Source: Lewinellaceae bacterium
GTDB taxonomy: Bacteria; Bacteroidota; Bacteroidia; Chitinophagales; Saprospiraceae
DNA length: 64,000 nt
Assembly: GCA_024644235.1 (NCBI GenBank)
Contig: JAHELJ010000018.1
Span: 1-64,000 of the forward strand
Direction of reading: 5' to 3'
Below, piece by piece: positions 44,213 through 56,573 of the stretch (position 1 is its first letter; the number at the start of each line of letters is the position of its first letter). The notes beneath the pieces were generated by a model. It did no database searches, was not told the origin of the DNA, and saw nothing but the letters and a program-made list of their open reading frames with translations. A program made the position numbers and the translations under genes.

Positions 44213-46237
44213 ATGCGAAACCTGCTTATTCTATTGCTCTTTACAAGCTCCCTGCTTCATGGTCAATCGGAATCCCCTTGGCACATTGTAGCTGAAGAGA
44301 TCGATCCATCAAACTATTATGGGGTAACTGTGGCTAATGGAATGATCGGCCTGGTCTCATCACCCGATCCATTACGGGTGAAAGATGTTGTCCTTAATGG
44401 TGTATTTGATTACTATTTACGGGGCCGGGTATCAAACATCCTCAAGAGTTTTAATTTCCTCAACATGAATCTTGATATCGATGGTCATCGGATTTCGAGA
44501 TCTGACATTTCGAACTATGAGCAAGTAGTCGATATGAAGAAAGCTGTGCTGACCACCCGGTTTGATGTCGGTGAAAAGGCCTCAGTTAGTTCGAACATGA
44601 TGGCATTAAGGAATCTTCCATTCACCGCTCTTATCGAGGTTGAGGTTGTCGCCAAAGCTGACATTGAAATAACCGCAATGAGTGTAATTGAAGCACCTGA
44701 GATCTTGCAGGAGGTTCGAAATTATTATGCCGAGATTGATCGGCCTCATGTCCTAATTCCTTTGTTGACTTCAGTTGCTAAGAGCCCGACCGGTAAACAT
44801 GTTGTTGCGGCATCGACCAGTTTTGTTTTTTCAGAAAGGCATGGTGAAGAACCCCGATTGATTCACGAGGACTGGGACTATAATATGCATCTGGCAAAAT
44901 TTCGGAAGAAGATCAAGGCTGGCGACAGCTATCGGTTTGCAATAGTTGGTTCTACCTGCTCATCAGAACATTATGCCGACGCTCACAATGAGGCTGAGCG
45001 GCTAACCATTTTCGCAAGACTGGAAGGAATTGAAAAGCTCAAACAATCTCATTACGACGCATGGGATGCACTGTGGCAAAGCGATATGGAGATCCAGGGC
45101 AATCTACGGATGCAGAAAGCAGTCCGTTTTGCGATCTATCACCTTTATTCTTTTGCCAGGGAAGGCACTGCCTACAGTCTTTCACCGATGGGTTTGAGTG
45201 GTCTGGGATACAACGGTCATGTTTTTTGGGATACAGAATTGTGGATGTATCCTCCTCTACTTCTCTTGCAACCGGATATTGCCAGGTCGCTACTTGAATA
45301 CAGATATGAACGACTGGAAGCAGCCAAGCAGAATGCATTCAGTCATGGTTTTCAGGGAGCTATGTACCCTTGGGAGTCGGATGACAGTGGACAAGAAGCG
45401 ACACCAGTATGGGCCCTTACCGGGCCGTTTCAACACCATATTTCCGGATGCGTGGGCTGGGCTTTTTGGAAGTACTACCAGGTAACCGGTGATCAAGAGT
45501 GGTTGCGACAACGAGGATACCCGGTGCTGAAAGAAGTCGCAGACTTTTGGACTAGCAGAGTCGAGCGGGAGGGAGAAGGCCGGTATAATATCAATAACGT
45601 CATTGGAGCGAATGAGTGGGAAGAAAACATCGATAATAATGCTTTTACAAATGGCATGGCCAAGACTGTCTTAAAGTACGCCACGGAGGCAGCAAAAGAG
45701 TTAGGGATTGAAGCTGACCCGGATTGGATGCAGGTGGCAGAGAACATACCGATCCTCACTTTTCCAGATGGCGTCACCAGAGAGAACCGAACCTACGACG
45801 GCGTGGAAATTAAGCAGGCGGATGTTAACCTTTTGGCTTATCCGATAGGCTTAATTACCGAAAGAGAACAAATCGAGAAAGATCTAAATTACTATGAACC
45901 ACGAATGTCTCCGCTCGGACCGGCAATGGGTTTTTCCGTATTGTCTACTCTGCATAGCCGGCTCGGAAATATTGAAAAAGCCTATAATATTTTTAACAAG
46001 AGCTATCAACCTAATGAGGTGCCTCCTTTTGGAGTGATTGCCGAGACAGCGGGAGGTACAAACCCTTACTTCGCAACAGGTGCGGGAGGAATGTTGCAAG
46101 CGGTGCTGGCTGGATTTGGAGGTTTTGAGATTACCTCAGATGGTGTGATTCAGCTTGAATCAGGCCTTCCACAGGCGATCCAATCAATTCGCTTCAAAGG
46201 GATCGGAAAAGATGAAGAGACCTTCGAAGTCAACTAG
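44213..46237 (+). CDS. Glycoside hydrolase family 65 protein, secreted
   Basis: 674 residues with a signal peptide (NLLILLLFTSSLLHGQ), so extracytoplasmic. GH65 motifs: FWDTELWMYPPLLLLQPD, ARSLLEYRYERLEAAKQNA, GAMYPWESDDSGQEATP and the general-acid segment GANEWEENIDNNAFTN with E468. Other members are phosphorolytic maltose/trehalose/kojibiose enzymes, or hydrolytic ones such as the collagen-disaccharide glucosidase; with export and without phosphate-site evidence I cannot say which. Divergent from the two-sulfatase operon (120 bp gap). Confidence 0.9.
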   Translation: MRNLLILLLFTSSLLHGQSESPWHIVAEEIDPSNYYGVTVANGMIGLVSSPDPLRVKDVVLNGVFDYYLRGRVSNILKSFNFLNMNLDIDGHRISRSDISNYEQVVDMKKAVLTTRFDVGEKASVSSNMMALRNLPFTALIEVEVVAKADIEITAMSVIEAPEILQEVRNYYAEIDRPHVLIPLLTSVAKSPTGKHVVAASTSFVFSERHGEEPRLIHEDWDYNMHLAKFRKKIKAGDSYRFAIVGSTCSSEHYADAHNEAERLTIFARLEGIEKLKQSHYDAWDALWQSDMEIQGNLRMQKAVRFAIYHLYSFAREGTAYSLSPMGLSGLGYNGHVFWDTELWMYPPLLLLQPDIARSLLEYRYERLEAAKQNAFSHGFQGAMYPWESDDSGQEATPVWALTGPFQHHISGCVGWAFWKYYQVTGDQEWLRQRGYPVLKEVADFWTSRVEREGEGRYNINNVIGANEWEENIDNNAFTNGMAKTVLKYATEAAKELGIEADPDWMQVAENIPILTFPDGVTRENRTYDGVEIKQADVNLLAYPIGLITEREQIEKDLNYYEPRMSPLGPAMGFSVLSTLHSRLGNIEKAYNIFNKSYQPNEVPPFGVIAETAGGTNPYFATGAGGMLQAVLAGFGGFEITSDGVIQLESGLPQAIQSIRFKGIGKDEETFEVN

Positions 46238-46293
46238 AGTTTTTACGGACCTGGTGATTTTCATAAATTAAGAGTGCTAACAAAACAAACGAA

Positions 46294-46713
46294 ATGAAAG
46301 AACTTAAAATCAACCATGTGGCGGTATGGGTAGGAGTCGTTCTCCTTTCTGTTTTAGGCTTTGCTTGGTATGGTCCTATATTCGGAGACCAGTGGATGAG
46401 CTTGGAGGGATTGGATCCTGCGGTGATCGAAGCCAATCCACCAGGGGCTTCGGTGTGGATCACTAACGTGATTGCTACTGTGGTTCCACTTTATGCACTT
46501 GCCTGGCTCTTTACTCGGTTGAATGTGAGCTCTGCTGTCGAAGGAGCTGGAATTGGTTTGCTAATTGGCTTCAGTTTCGTGTTTCTAAGCCGAATGACCA
46601 ATGACATGTTTGCTCAGAATCCTTATGGATTATCCTGGATCGTCGGAGGTTTCAATGTGCTCTCACTGATAGTTGGTGGTGCACTCCTTGGTGGTTGGCG
46701 AAAGTATCGTTGA
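46294..46713 (+). CDS. DUF1761 membrane protein
   Basis: 139 residues with four transmembrane segments and the DUF1761 opening AVWVGVVLLSVLGFAWYGPIF, followed by WMSLEGLDP, VIATVVPLYALAWLF, GAGIGLLIGFSFVFLSRMTND and WIVGGFNVLSLIVGGALLGGW. Function unknown. Lies 56 bp after the GH65 gene and may be co-transcribed. Convergent with the following gene with 5 bp between. Confidence 0.88.
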   Translation: MKELKINHVAVWVGVVLLSVLGFAWYGPIFGDQWMSLEGLDPAVIEANPPGASVWITNVIATVVPLYALAWLFTRLNVSSAVEGAGIGLLIGFSFVFLSRMTNDMFAQNPYGLSWIVGGFNVLSLIVGGALLGGWRKYR

Positions 46714-46718
46714 TCTTA

Positions 46719-48419
46719 CTACTTTCGAAAAGCTGGTTCAAGTCCTGACATATCGATTAGAGCTTCTTCTATTCTCAGTACTTCTATGGTGCTAAAGTAT
46801 TGCCCTGGATTTCTCTGATCAGGCACTTTAGCAAAAAAGGCAGCTAAGGGAACAGAAGGGTCATAGTAGATCTGTCGGGAAACCGGCCGTGCTTCATTCG
46901 CATCGATCACACGGATTTTCTCATCTACATTGACCAATATGGGATGAGTTCCACTTGAAGTAGTCTCGTTGAAGTAAAAAGAGATGCCAAAATTGTTATG
47001 AGAGATTTTGCTTAGATCGATGGAGGCCTGAGGGGCAGCATCTTTAGGCCGTTGATAGTATACGCTTGCCATTGGCTGCCCATGGTTATCTAACGAGTAG
47101 AGGAGCACGCCGTGAGTGAGAAAAGGTGTTGCTCTACCTCTGTAGTTATCGTTCTGGTGACCAATGCTAATGTCTTCCTGCACTTTGAAAGTATAGAACC
47201 AATGCCCAGCACTAGTCTGAAGAGGATTATGCTGCAACTTAAGGGTGATTGGCTTATGATGATCACTTCGTTGTTGAATCAAAGCCTCCAGGTTGGGGAC
47301 CCCGGCTAAGGCATCTCTAACAGTGTATTGTCCTGTATAAGTCAGGTGCGAGACCGATATCTTATCTTCATGCTTGTGCCACCAGGTGATTCCATTTTCC
47401 AACCAATCATAGTGTATGGGTTGGAATACAGCCATAGGCTCATCATGCTTGGCAACTCCGTTGCTCAGTAATTTGCCGGAAGAATCAAAAACAAAAAAAT
47501 AGAGGGCCTGTTTGTCAACTTTTGGATTGATTTCTGCTTCCACATCACGGTGTCGAAACATCAAAATTACATTTTCAAGACCGATCGAAAGGTCGCTGTT
47601 GTTTTCAAAGACATGGACCAATTCCATGGGGTAATCAAAGATTAGATCATGATGATTTATTTCCGTTCCGAGTGAATCGAAAGTGGCAAAGCGAAGAAGT
47701 CTAGAAGGCGCAAATTTGTCCAGTTTCTTGTCTTTTCGGCCCATAAGCAGATGCGATGTGCCACTAACGGTATTCGAAAATGCCTCAATCAGCGGCATCC
47801 AATATATCTTCTTTGTTGCGGAGTCATATTCTATGAGATTCGTCGCCTTTTTCTCAATGACTTCTACTTCCTCATTTTCTAGTTCTTGGTACTTTAATAA
47901 GTGGATTGCACTGAGTTGACCGGTTTGCGGATCGGTTTCCACCGCGGCCTCAAACCGTATCCGGTTATCAAGGCTCTTTGGTGATTTCTTTTCACCTTGG
48001 ATATCCAGCCATGGTAGATTTTTGTAATCCTCCTCGGATATGAAGGTCAATCTCGCCTCTAACTTTTGATATTGCTGGTCTCCTAAACCAAATACATGGC
48101 AATCAGCCGGAAGGGTTCCGGTCTGCAAATATCTTTTCTGCTCTGCCACTAGAGCCCCTTTGTGGTCAAACTGTAATTCAAAGATGCCTCTGAGTCTGGT
48201 TCTGATTCCGTTTGTTTGCTTATTGGGAACATGTGACGCCAAAACTCGCCCTTCTTTTTCAAATTCAAGAATGACCTTAACTCCCAATTCATATTCCGAA
48301 ATATGCCGAATGGCGCACCGGTCTGGTCTAAGTTCATCCATCGATTGCGGGAGTAAGCAAGATTGACTGCTAAGAGTCAAATTGAAGAAGAAGCCAAGGA
48401 AAAGCAATAGTAATCTCAT
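46719..48419 (-). CDS. Large secreted protein, unknown function
   Basis: 566 residues from ATG 48419; a GTG at 48428 is also in frame. Signal peptide (LLLLFLGFFFNLTLSSQ). Beta-rich sequence with repeated Leu/Val/Phe patterns and DKQALYFFVFDSSGKLLSNG, LTYTGQYTVRDALAGVP, QPMASVYYQRPKDAAPQA. It resembles secreted Bacteroidota proteins of unknown fold; no T9SS tail, lipobox or catalytic motif is evident. Convergent with DUF1761. Confidence 0.75.
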   Translation of the reverse strand: MRLLLLFLGFFFNLTLSSQSCLLPQSMDELRPDRCAIRHISEYELGVKVILEFEKEGRVLASHVPNKQTNGIRTRLRGIFELQFDHKGALVAEQKRYLQTGTLPADCHVFGLGDQQYQKLEARLTFISEEDYKNLPWLDIQGEKKSPKSLDNRIRFEAAVETDPQTGQLSAIHLLKYQELENEEVEVIEKKATNLIEYDSATKKIYWMPLIEAFSNTVSGTSHLLMGRKDKKLDKFAPSRLLRFATFDSLGTEINHHDLIFDYPMELVHVFENNSDLSIGLENVILMFRHRDVEAEINPKVDKQALYFFVFDSSGKLLSNGVAKHDEPMAVFQPIHYDWLENGITWWHKHEDKISVSHLTYTGQYTVRDALAGVPNLEALIQQRSDHHKPITLKLQHNPLQTSAGHWFYTFKVQEDISIGHQNDNYRGRATPFLTHGVLLYSLDNHGQPMASVYYQRPKDAAPQASIDLSKISHNNFGISFYFNETTSSGTHPILVNVDEKIRVIDANEARPVSRQIYYDPSVPLAAFFAKVPDQRNPGQYFSTIEVLRIEEALIDMSGLEPAFRK

Positions 48420-49165
48420 AGTATTCACGGTTTCGTGTAGACCGGAAACACTATGATGTTCGAGAGAAAGACGACCGACAGAATCAAAAACACGTCAAAA
48501 ACTGACGATCATACCATTTGCGGCACAATTCATGCCATAATTTATCAAATCATGTTCTTGATTATCATCGGCAGTAGATTGGTCTGTCAACCATTTTGTC
48601 GAAGCATTCTCGACATACGTCAGCAAGTTTTATGCCTTGGTCTCCTTATCCAAATTGAAGCGAACTAATTTCCTCCAATTGGTATTGAACTTATTGTTTA
48701 AGCTACTGTATTAAAATCACTGAGTCATGAATCATGTTCTGCTTCTACTGAAAGTTTTGTGCTCATTTACCCCTTTTCAACTAACACCCATTCCATCCCA
48801 CCTTCTCAGAATGAAAACCCAAGCAAAGTATCTTAGCCCCATGAGCGGGCGACGGATCCTCTGACCGTTTGGATTTCAACCTTCTTTGGATAAACTGAAC
48901 TAAGAGATTTTACGATTACTGATTTCTATCAGTACAGTATTTAATACTTCTCTGATAGAATTCTGACGAATCGAACCTTGAGATGTATGTCGAACGGATT
49001 ATTCTCTTTTCATGCTTGCCAAAGACAGATCAGTAAACCTTTCTTGCCCCGCTTGAAATCAAGTATCCTGTATAACCCCTTAAGTACGATTTTGCGGGGC
49101 AGGTTTCTGATCCAGGTAGATTGCACAACCACTGGAGGCCAAGTGGAAAATCGTCCGCAATTCTT
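48420..49165. other. 746-bp intergenic region, no confident gene
   Basis: Short plus-strand frames at 48453-48668 and 48978-49169 lack family similarity. At 49045-49102 the segments GCCCCGC and GCGGGGC are complementary around a small CTTGA/TCAAG hairpin, so a structured RNA is possible but weak. It contains the promoter region of the minus-strand secreted protein. Confidence 0.4.
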
Positions 49166-49906
49166 CTAGTCCAGTTCCCTCACCCAGATATTGCGAAAGG
49201 CAACCGGATTTCCGTGATCCTGAAGCATGATTGATGACTTCCCGTGTTTAGCAACCTTGGGTGGTCCGATGAATTCTGTGGTTCCGAGGATCTTCACGTG
49301 ATCTTGAATGAGTACACCATTATGCAAGACCGTTACATACGGATGCTGAGCATAGGTGCCTTCATCTTCAAAGGAAGGTGCGTGATAGATAATGTCATAG
49401 CTCTGCCATTCACCGGGAGGTCTCATTGGGTTGGCAAGTGGTATGCTCTGCTTATATATCGATCCTGCCTGACCGTTGGAATAAGTTCGATTGTTATAGC
49501 TATCCAGGATCTGGACTTCGTATCTTTCCTGCAAGAACAAGCCGCTGTTACCTCTTCCCTGGCCCTCACCCTCAATTTCCTGTGGTGTCCGCCACTCAAT
49601 ATGAAGTTGGATACTGCCAAATGCCTCTTTTGTTCTAATATCACCAGTCCCCTTTTTCACCACTACAATTCCATTTTCCAAATCCCACTCAACTGGTCTT
49701 CCATCATTATGCTGCCACTGATCGAGATCATCCCCGGAAAAAAGGACAATTGCATCGGATGGCGGATCTGAACTACTAACGCCCGGAACCACTACTTCAG
49801 GTTCGGGTTCCCATATTTCGGTATCCTTGGGATTGAGATTTTGACAGATGATCAGAGTGGCAACAAGCAGTAAGCTGATGCCAACAATAAGGGTACGTCT
49901 CTTCAT
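49166..49906 (-). CDS. DUF1080 (3-keto-disaccharide hydrolase-like) secreted protein
   Basis: 246 residues; an N-terminal hydrophobic segment (TLIVGISLLLVATLIICQ) is followed by a DUF1080 jelly-roll: IVLFSGDDLDQWQHNDGRPVEWDLENG in pieces, FGSIQLHIEWRTPQ, GNSGLFLQERYEVQILDSY, WQSYDIIYHAPSF, GTTEFIGPP, IMLQDHGNPVAFRNIWVREL. Related domains hydrolyse 3-keto-glycosides made by oxidoreductases, so pairing with the Gfo/Idh/MocA gene 19 bp upstream fits one catabolic pathway. Confidence 0.9.
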   Translation of the reverse strand: MKRRTLIVGISLLLVATLIICQNLNPKDTEIWEPEPEVVVPGVSSSDPPSDAIVLFSGDDLDQWQHNDGRPVEWDLENGIVVVKKGTGDIRTKEAFGSIQLHIEWRTPQEIEGEGQGRGNSGLFLQERYEVQILDSYNNRTYSNGQAGSIYKQSIPLANPMRPPGEWQSYDIIYHAPSFEDEGTYAQHPYVTVLHNGVLIQDHVKILGTTEFIGPPKVAKHGKSSIMLQDHGNPVAFRNIWVRELD

Positions 49907-49925
49907 AGCAGGCTGTAAATTTCAG

Positions 49926-51356
49926 TTAGAAATTAATACCAGTAAAATAGGCGGGACGTTTAGCCATCGGTTCTAGGTCGGTAACTTCAGAGATTTTCAC
50001 CGGTCGATTCATTTCGATGCTCTTTCTGGCCGCAATTCCAATTAAAATCGACATAGCACCATCGCGGCTGCCAGCAGAATGCTTTAAAGGGTCGGCTTCC
50101 TCGCGGTTTCTGAATATTCTATCTTGCAACCTTCTGTCGCCACCGCCGTGACCACCACGTGGTTTATCCACCCGGGCCATTTCGTAGTCTTCGGCAAAAT
50201 TATCCATGATCATGATCTCCTCGAAGTCCTCAAATTCCTGGGCATCTGACTGATTCATCTCAGCGGCATGTAATTGGGCTTGTGCAGTCAATTCCTTCTT
50301 GCGCCAGGGGATATCCTGCCATGATTCGATTCTTCCCGACATTCCATTAAATGCAATGCGCCAACCTTCATAGGGAGAATATGTGGTAAGAGAGTAATTC
50401 ACGATTACTCCGTTAGCATATTTTATTTGTGCAGACATTTTGTCGTAAATGTCGATCTCAGACCTCCATAAGCAATTATCACGGATATACCCGTCGTACT
50501 TCTCATTTTCCACATATAGCTTCATATACATGTTGCTCTTGGTAATATCATAGTAGAATTTGCAATCATCTGTATAGGCACAATTCCGGCAATTTGGTCC
50601 GCGAAATTTATGATTGGCTCCATAATGCTCCAATGCACCATATGCACTGACCTCTATGGGGTCAGAATCGAGCCACCAGTTCAGAAGGTCAAAATGATGG
50701 GTGGACTTGTGCACCCAGAGAGATCCGCCCCGCTCCATGATCCCATGCCATCGTCGGAAATAAGAAGCTCCGTGGTAAACGTTCAGATACCAGTGGAAAT
50801 CCACAGAACTAATATCTCCCACTCGCTTTTGCTCCAGCAATTCCTTTAAGCGGGTTGCATGAGGAGACCATCGATAATTAAATCCTACTATCACTTGCTT
50901 GCCGGATTCCTTCTCAGCCTTCAAGATCTCCCGGCACTTCCAATCTTCGGTAGTGAGAGGCTTTTCAGTAATTACATTAATCCCGGCCTTCAATCCTTTG
51001 ATGATAAACTCATGATGTGTAGAGTCTACCGTTGTCACGATTAAAAGATCTGGTTTTACCTCCTCCAGCATCCTGTCAAAGTCAGTAAACACGGGACAGT
51101 CCACTCCGATGTGGTTTCGTGCAAACTCCAACCGGCCTGGATTTATATCACAAAGGGCCGCGAAAGTAAGAACATCACTATACTGCTCCTGCAGATTCTT
51201 TCCCCAAAAGTTGACTCCTCTGATTCCAGTTCCCACAAGTGCTATCCGAAGCGGGTTTGGCGTCGTATTCTTTAAAGTTGAATTCCAGGCGGCTGGTATC
51301 ATGCTTGTCGTGGCCGCCATTAATCCCGAGTTTTTTACAAAAGTTCTTCTTTTCAT
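49926..51356 (-). CDS. Gfo/Idh/MocA oxidoreductase with Tat signal and Cys cluster
   Basis: 476 residues. Tat-type MKRRTFVKNSG. Rossmann NAD-binding region RIALVGTGIRGVNFWG, the VITEKPLTTEDWK catalytic segment and the substrate-domain YRWSPHA. An extra group C256-x2-C259-x5-C265 plus C295 suggests a metal or Fe-S site, as in some secreted members. The likely reaction is NAD-dependent oxidation of a sugar or glycoside hydroxyl, feeding the DUF1080 hydrolase. Start ATG at 51356; the gene lies 19 bp upstream of DUF1080 on the same strand. Confidence 0.92.
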   Translation of the reverse strand: MKRRTFVKNSGLMAATTSMIPAAWNSTLKNTTPNPLRIALVGTGIRGVNFWGKNLQEQYSDVLTFAALCDINPGRLEFARNHIGVDCPVFTDFDRMLEEVKPDLLIVTTVDSTHHEFIIKGLKAGINVITEKPLTTEDWKCREILKAEKESGKQVIVGFNYRWSPHATRLKELLEQKRVGDISSVDFHWYLNVYHGASYFRRWHGIMERGGSLWVHKSTHHFDLLNWWLDSDPIEVSAYGALEHYGANHKFRGPNCRNCAYTDDCKFYYDITKSNMYMKLYVENEKYDGYIRDNCLWRSEIDIYDKMSAQIKYANGVIVNYSLTTYSPYEGWRIAFNGMSGRIESWQDIPWRKKELTAQAQLHAAEMNQSDAQEFEDFEEIMIMDNFAEDYEMARVDKPRGGHGGGDRRLQDRIFRNREEADPLKHSAGSRDGAMSILIGIAARKSIEMNRPVKISEVTDLEPMAKRPAYFTGINF

Positions 51357-51466
51357 GATTCAGTAATTACTTCGTTTAAATTTAAGCAATTTTAATTCGA
51401 TTCCTTCTGATGAATCCTTACCTTCCTTTCCTTCGACCGTATAGAAATAAATTGTCCACATATTGA

Positions 51467-54564
<3,098 letters not shown>

Positions 54565-54698
54565 CTATACTCATACGTTTGGTATCGTATTTGCTGACTT
54601 GAATGTGAAAAATATTGTCAGATACTTATTATCTTCGACTCCACGTTGATCGAATCCTTCTAAAGATCTGACAATTAGGGAGTTAACAAACGGGTGAA

Positions 54699-55214
54699 TT
54701 GACCAAAGTAGGACTGGATACCAAGAGCTATCGTAAATTGTTTGATGAGTATTATAATCTCATCTGCAATTACCTCAATTCTCAGACTCGTGATTGGGAA
54801 CTAAGTCAGGAGATTGCTCAGAAAACTTTCGTCAAACTTTGGGAAAAAAGAGAGGACATCTCATTTACGACTTCCGCAAAGAGCTATCTGTTTCAGTCTG
54901 CTCGCAATACCCTTATAGACCACTTCCGGGCACGAAAGAACTTTACTACCCATTCAGAAGCTTACACGGAGCAAATGGAGCAGGTAACGGAAATCTCTGT
55001 TGCTGATGATGGAGGCATGGCTGTTACTGAGAGGATTTCGTGGGCAGTGGATCAGCTCAAGCCCAAGACAAGAGAAATATTCCTGCTCAACAAGCAGGAA
55101 GGCCTGACATATGAGGAGATTGCTGACTATATGAAGATTTCCAAGCGTACTGTGGAATATAACATGAAGAATGCATTGATAAGGTTAAGAGAACTACTGA
55201 AGGACAAAATTTGA
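54699..55214 (+). CDS. ECF-type RNA polymerase sigma factor
   Basis: 171 residues, apparently starting with TTG at 54699 as no ATG occurs in the early frame. Region 2 (FDEYYNLICNYLNSQTRD, EIAQKTFVKLWEKREDI) and region 4 (LKPKTREIFLLNKQEGLTYEEIADYMKISKRTVEYNMKNALIRLRELL) are intact. It is the FecI/RpoE class paired with FecR in Bacteroidota. The anti-sigma gene starts 84 bp downstream. Confidence 0.94.
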   Translation: MTKVGLDTKSYRKLFDEYYNLICNYLNSQTRDWELSQEIAQKTFVKLWEKREDISFTTSAKSYLFQSARNTLIDHFRARKNFTTHSEAYTEQMEQVTEISVADDGGMAVTERISWAVDQLKPKTREIFLLNKQEGLTYEEIADYMKISKRTVEYNMKNALIRLRELLKDKI

Positions 55215-55298
55215 TGGTATTAAATGAAGAAAATAATGTCTTACAATCTTGCGGCAACTGTTTCGCCAGCCGTCTTAAGAGTGTAAGTTCGTAGCAAA

Positions 55299-56414
55299 AT
55301 GTCAAGATTAGAGGATAAAATATTGGATTTTATCGTATCAGGTAGGTCTGTCCGGTCCGAGCCACTGGAGAAAGACATCCTGAACGATCCAGCCTTTGAT
55401 CAGGACCTATTCAATGATTATCAGAAGATTTGGGACCTGGCCGATGGTCTCAAAGAACATAAACAAGCCAATCTGGATGAAGCCTGGCAGGCTATTGCTG
55501 AAGAAGCTGGCATAGCCGAGGAAGAAGAGGAGGATGAAGAAGGCGAGGCGAAAAGAGTGCCTTTGTGGCGGCGTCTGAGTATTGCTGCCTCCTTCCTGGT
55601 GCTCGTTGGTGCCGCGCTATACTTCTTCTGGCCTCGGGATCCTTATATTATAACACCGATGGCGGATGTCAGTAGTGAGATCAACCTCCCAGACGGAAGT
55701 GTCGCCACATTAGAAGCAGGTTCGAGCATCCGCTACCTGAAAGACGCCCGCTTCTTGGAAGATACTGCCAGACTGGTGTACCTGACCGGTGAGGCCATCT
55801 TCAATGTCGAATATGATCCGGATAAACCCTTCAGAGTGGAAACGGAGCTAACTTCGATCGATGTGCTGGGCACGAGATTTCGCTATAAAGTAGAAGGTCG
55901 GTATTCCGAAGCAGAGAATATGAATGGCCAAGTGGAATTTGGCGTAAAGGCGGACGGACAAAAACAGGTCATGAATCCTGGAGATGTCGTCAAATATCCT
56001 GGTGAGGGTAAAATTGAATTCATCGAATGGACGCCACCACCACCTCCGCCACCTACCAACAATATTCGCGTTGATGATCTTATGCACATACTATCCGAAC
56101 GATTTCAGGAATATTTCATTCCAGCGACTAGTCTTACAAGGCGAAACCAAACCGTTCTCAGGGTGAATCTGAATCTAAAGGATTTAGAATCCATTTTGCA
56201 AGATCTCAATGCAAATGAAGATGTCAATGTTAATTACAGTCTTTATCGTGGTCGAAATGGCTATTTCCAAGTTAATAGCATCGAGGCCAAGGATATTGGT
56301 TTAATGCCTGACTATACCTACAATGATTTCTTGGCTGGTTTAAAATACAAGACACAGGAAGAAATTAACAATGAAACCGGTTACGTTGAGGGCAAGGGTT
56401 ATATCAACGAGTAG
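55299..56414 (+). CDS. FecR-family anti-sigma factor
   Basis: 371 residues. An N-terminal cytoplasmic part with an acidic block (EEEEEDEEGEA), a transmembrane helix (WRRLSIAASFLVLVGAALYFFW), the FecR domain (DVSSEINLPDGSVATLEAGSSIRYL, TGEAIFNVEYDPDKPFRVETE, IDVLGTRFRYK), then a linker of seven prolines (TPPPPPPPTN) and a C-terminal domain with a STN/DUF4974-like segment. It controls the preceding sigma factor in response to a periplasmic signal, normally from a TonB receptor. None follows here. Confidence 0.92.
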   Translation: MSRLEDKILDFIVSGRSVRSEPLEKDILNDPAFDQDLFNDYQKIWDLADGLKEHKQANLDEAWQAIAEEAGIAEEEEEDEEGEAKRVPLWRRLSIAASFLVLVGAALYFFWPRDPYIITPMADVSSEINLPDGSVATLEAGSSIRYLKDARFLEDTARLVYLTGEAIFNVEYDPDKPFRVETELTSIDVLGTRFRYKVEGRYSEAENMNGQVEFGVKADGQKQVMNPGDVVKYPGEGKIEFIEWTPPPPPPPTNNIRVDDLMHILSERFQEYFIPATSLTRRNQTVLRVNLNLKDLESILQDLNANEDVNVNYSLYRGRNGYFQVNSIEAKDIGLMPDYTYNDFLAGLKYKTQEEINNETGYVEGKGYINE

Positions 56415-56472
56415 AATATCTACCCAACCTTACTGCCTGGATTTATAACTGAAAATATTTGCTTTACAATAG

Positions 56473-56496
56473 GGCACGATCTGAGGAGGTCGTGCC
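56473..56496 (+). terminator. Terminator after the FecR gene
   Basis: Stem GGCACGATCT/AGGTCGTGCC, 10 bp with one G-T wobble and a GAGG loop, followed by TTTACCTTTT; 58 bp after the FecR stop. Confidence 0.75.
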
Positions 56497-56523
56497 TTTA
56501 CCTTTTAAACATCCTCAAACAAA

Positions 56524-56551
56524 AAAAGGCCAGCGAAACCGATGGCCTTTT
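56524..56551. terminator. Bidirectional terminator hairpin
   Basis: AAAAGGCCA/TGGCCTTTT with a 10-base loop; a further A-run makes T-tracts on both strands. Suits the end of the DUF1501 gene on the minus strand and of readthrough from FecR. Confidence 0.7.
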
Positions 56552-56573
56552 CTCAATACAAACTAAATATCTA

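Noticed and set aside
48453-48668. 71-residue plus-strand frame in the gap before DUF1080
   Set aside because: No start signal, no recognised motif and low-complexity mixed composition; treated as chance.
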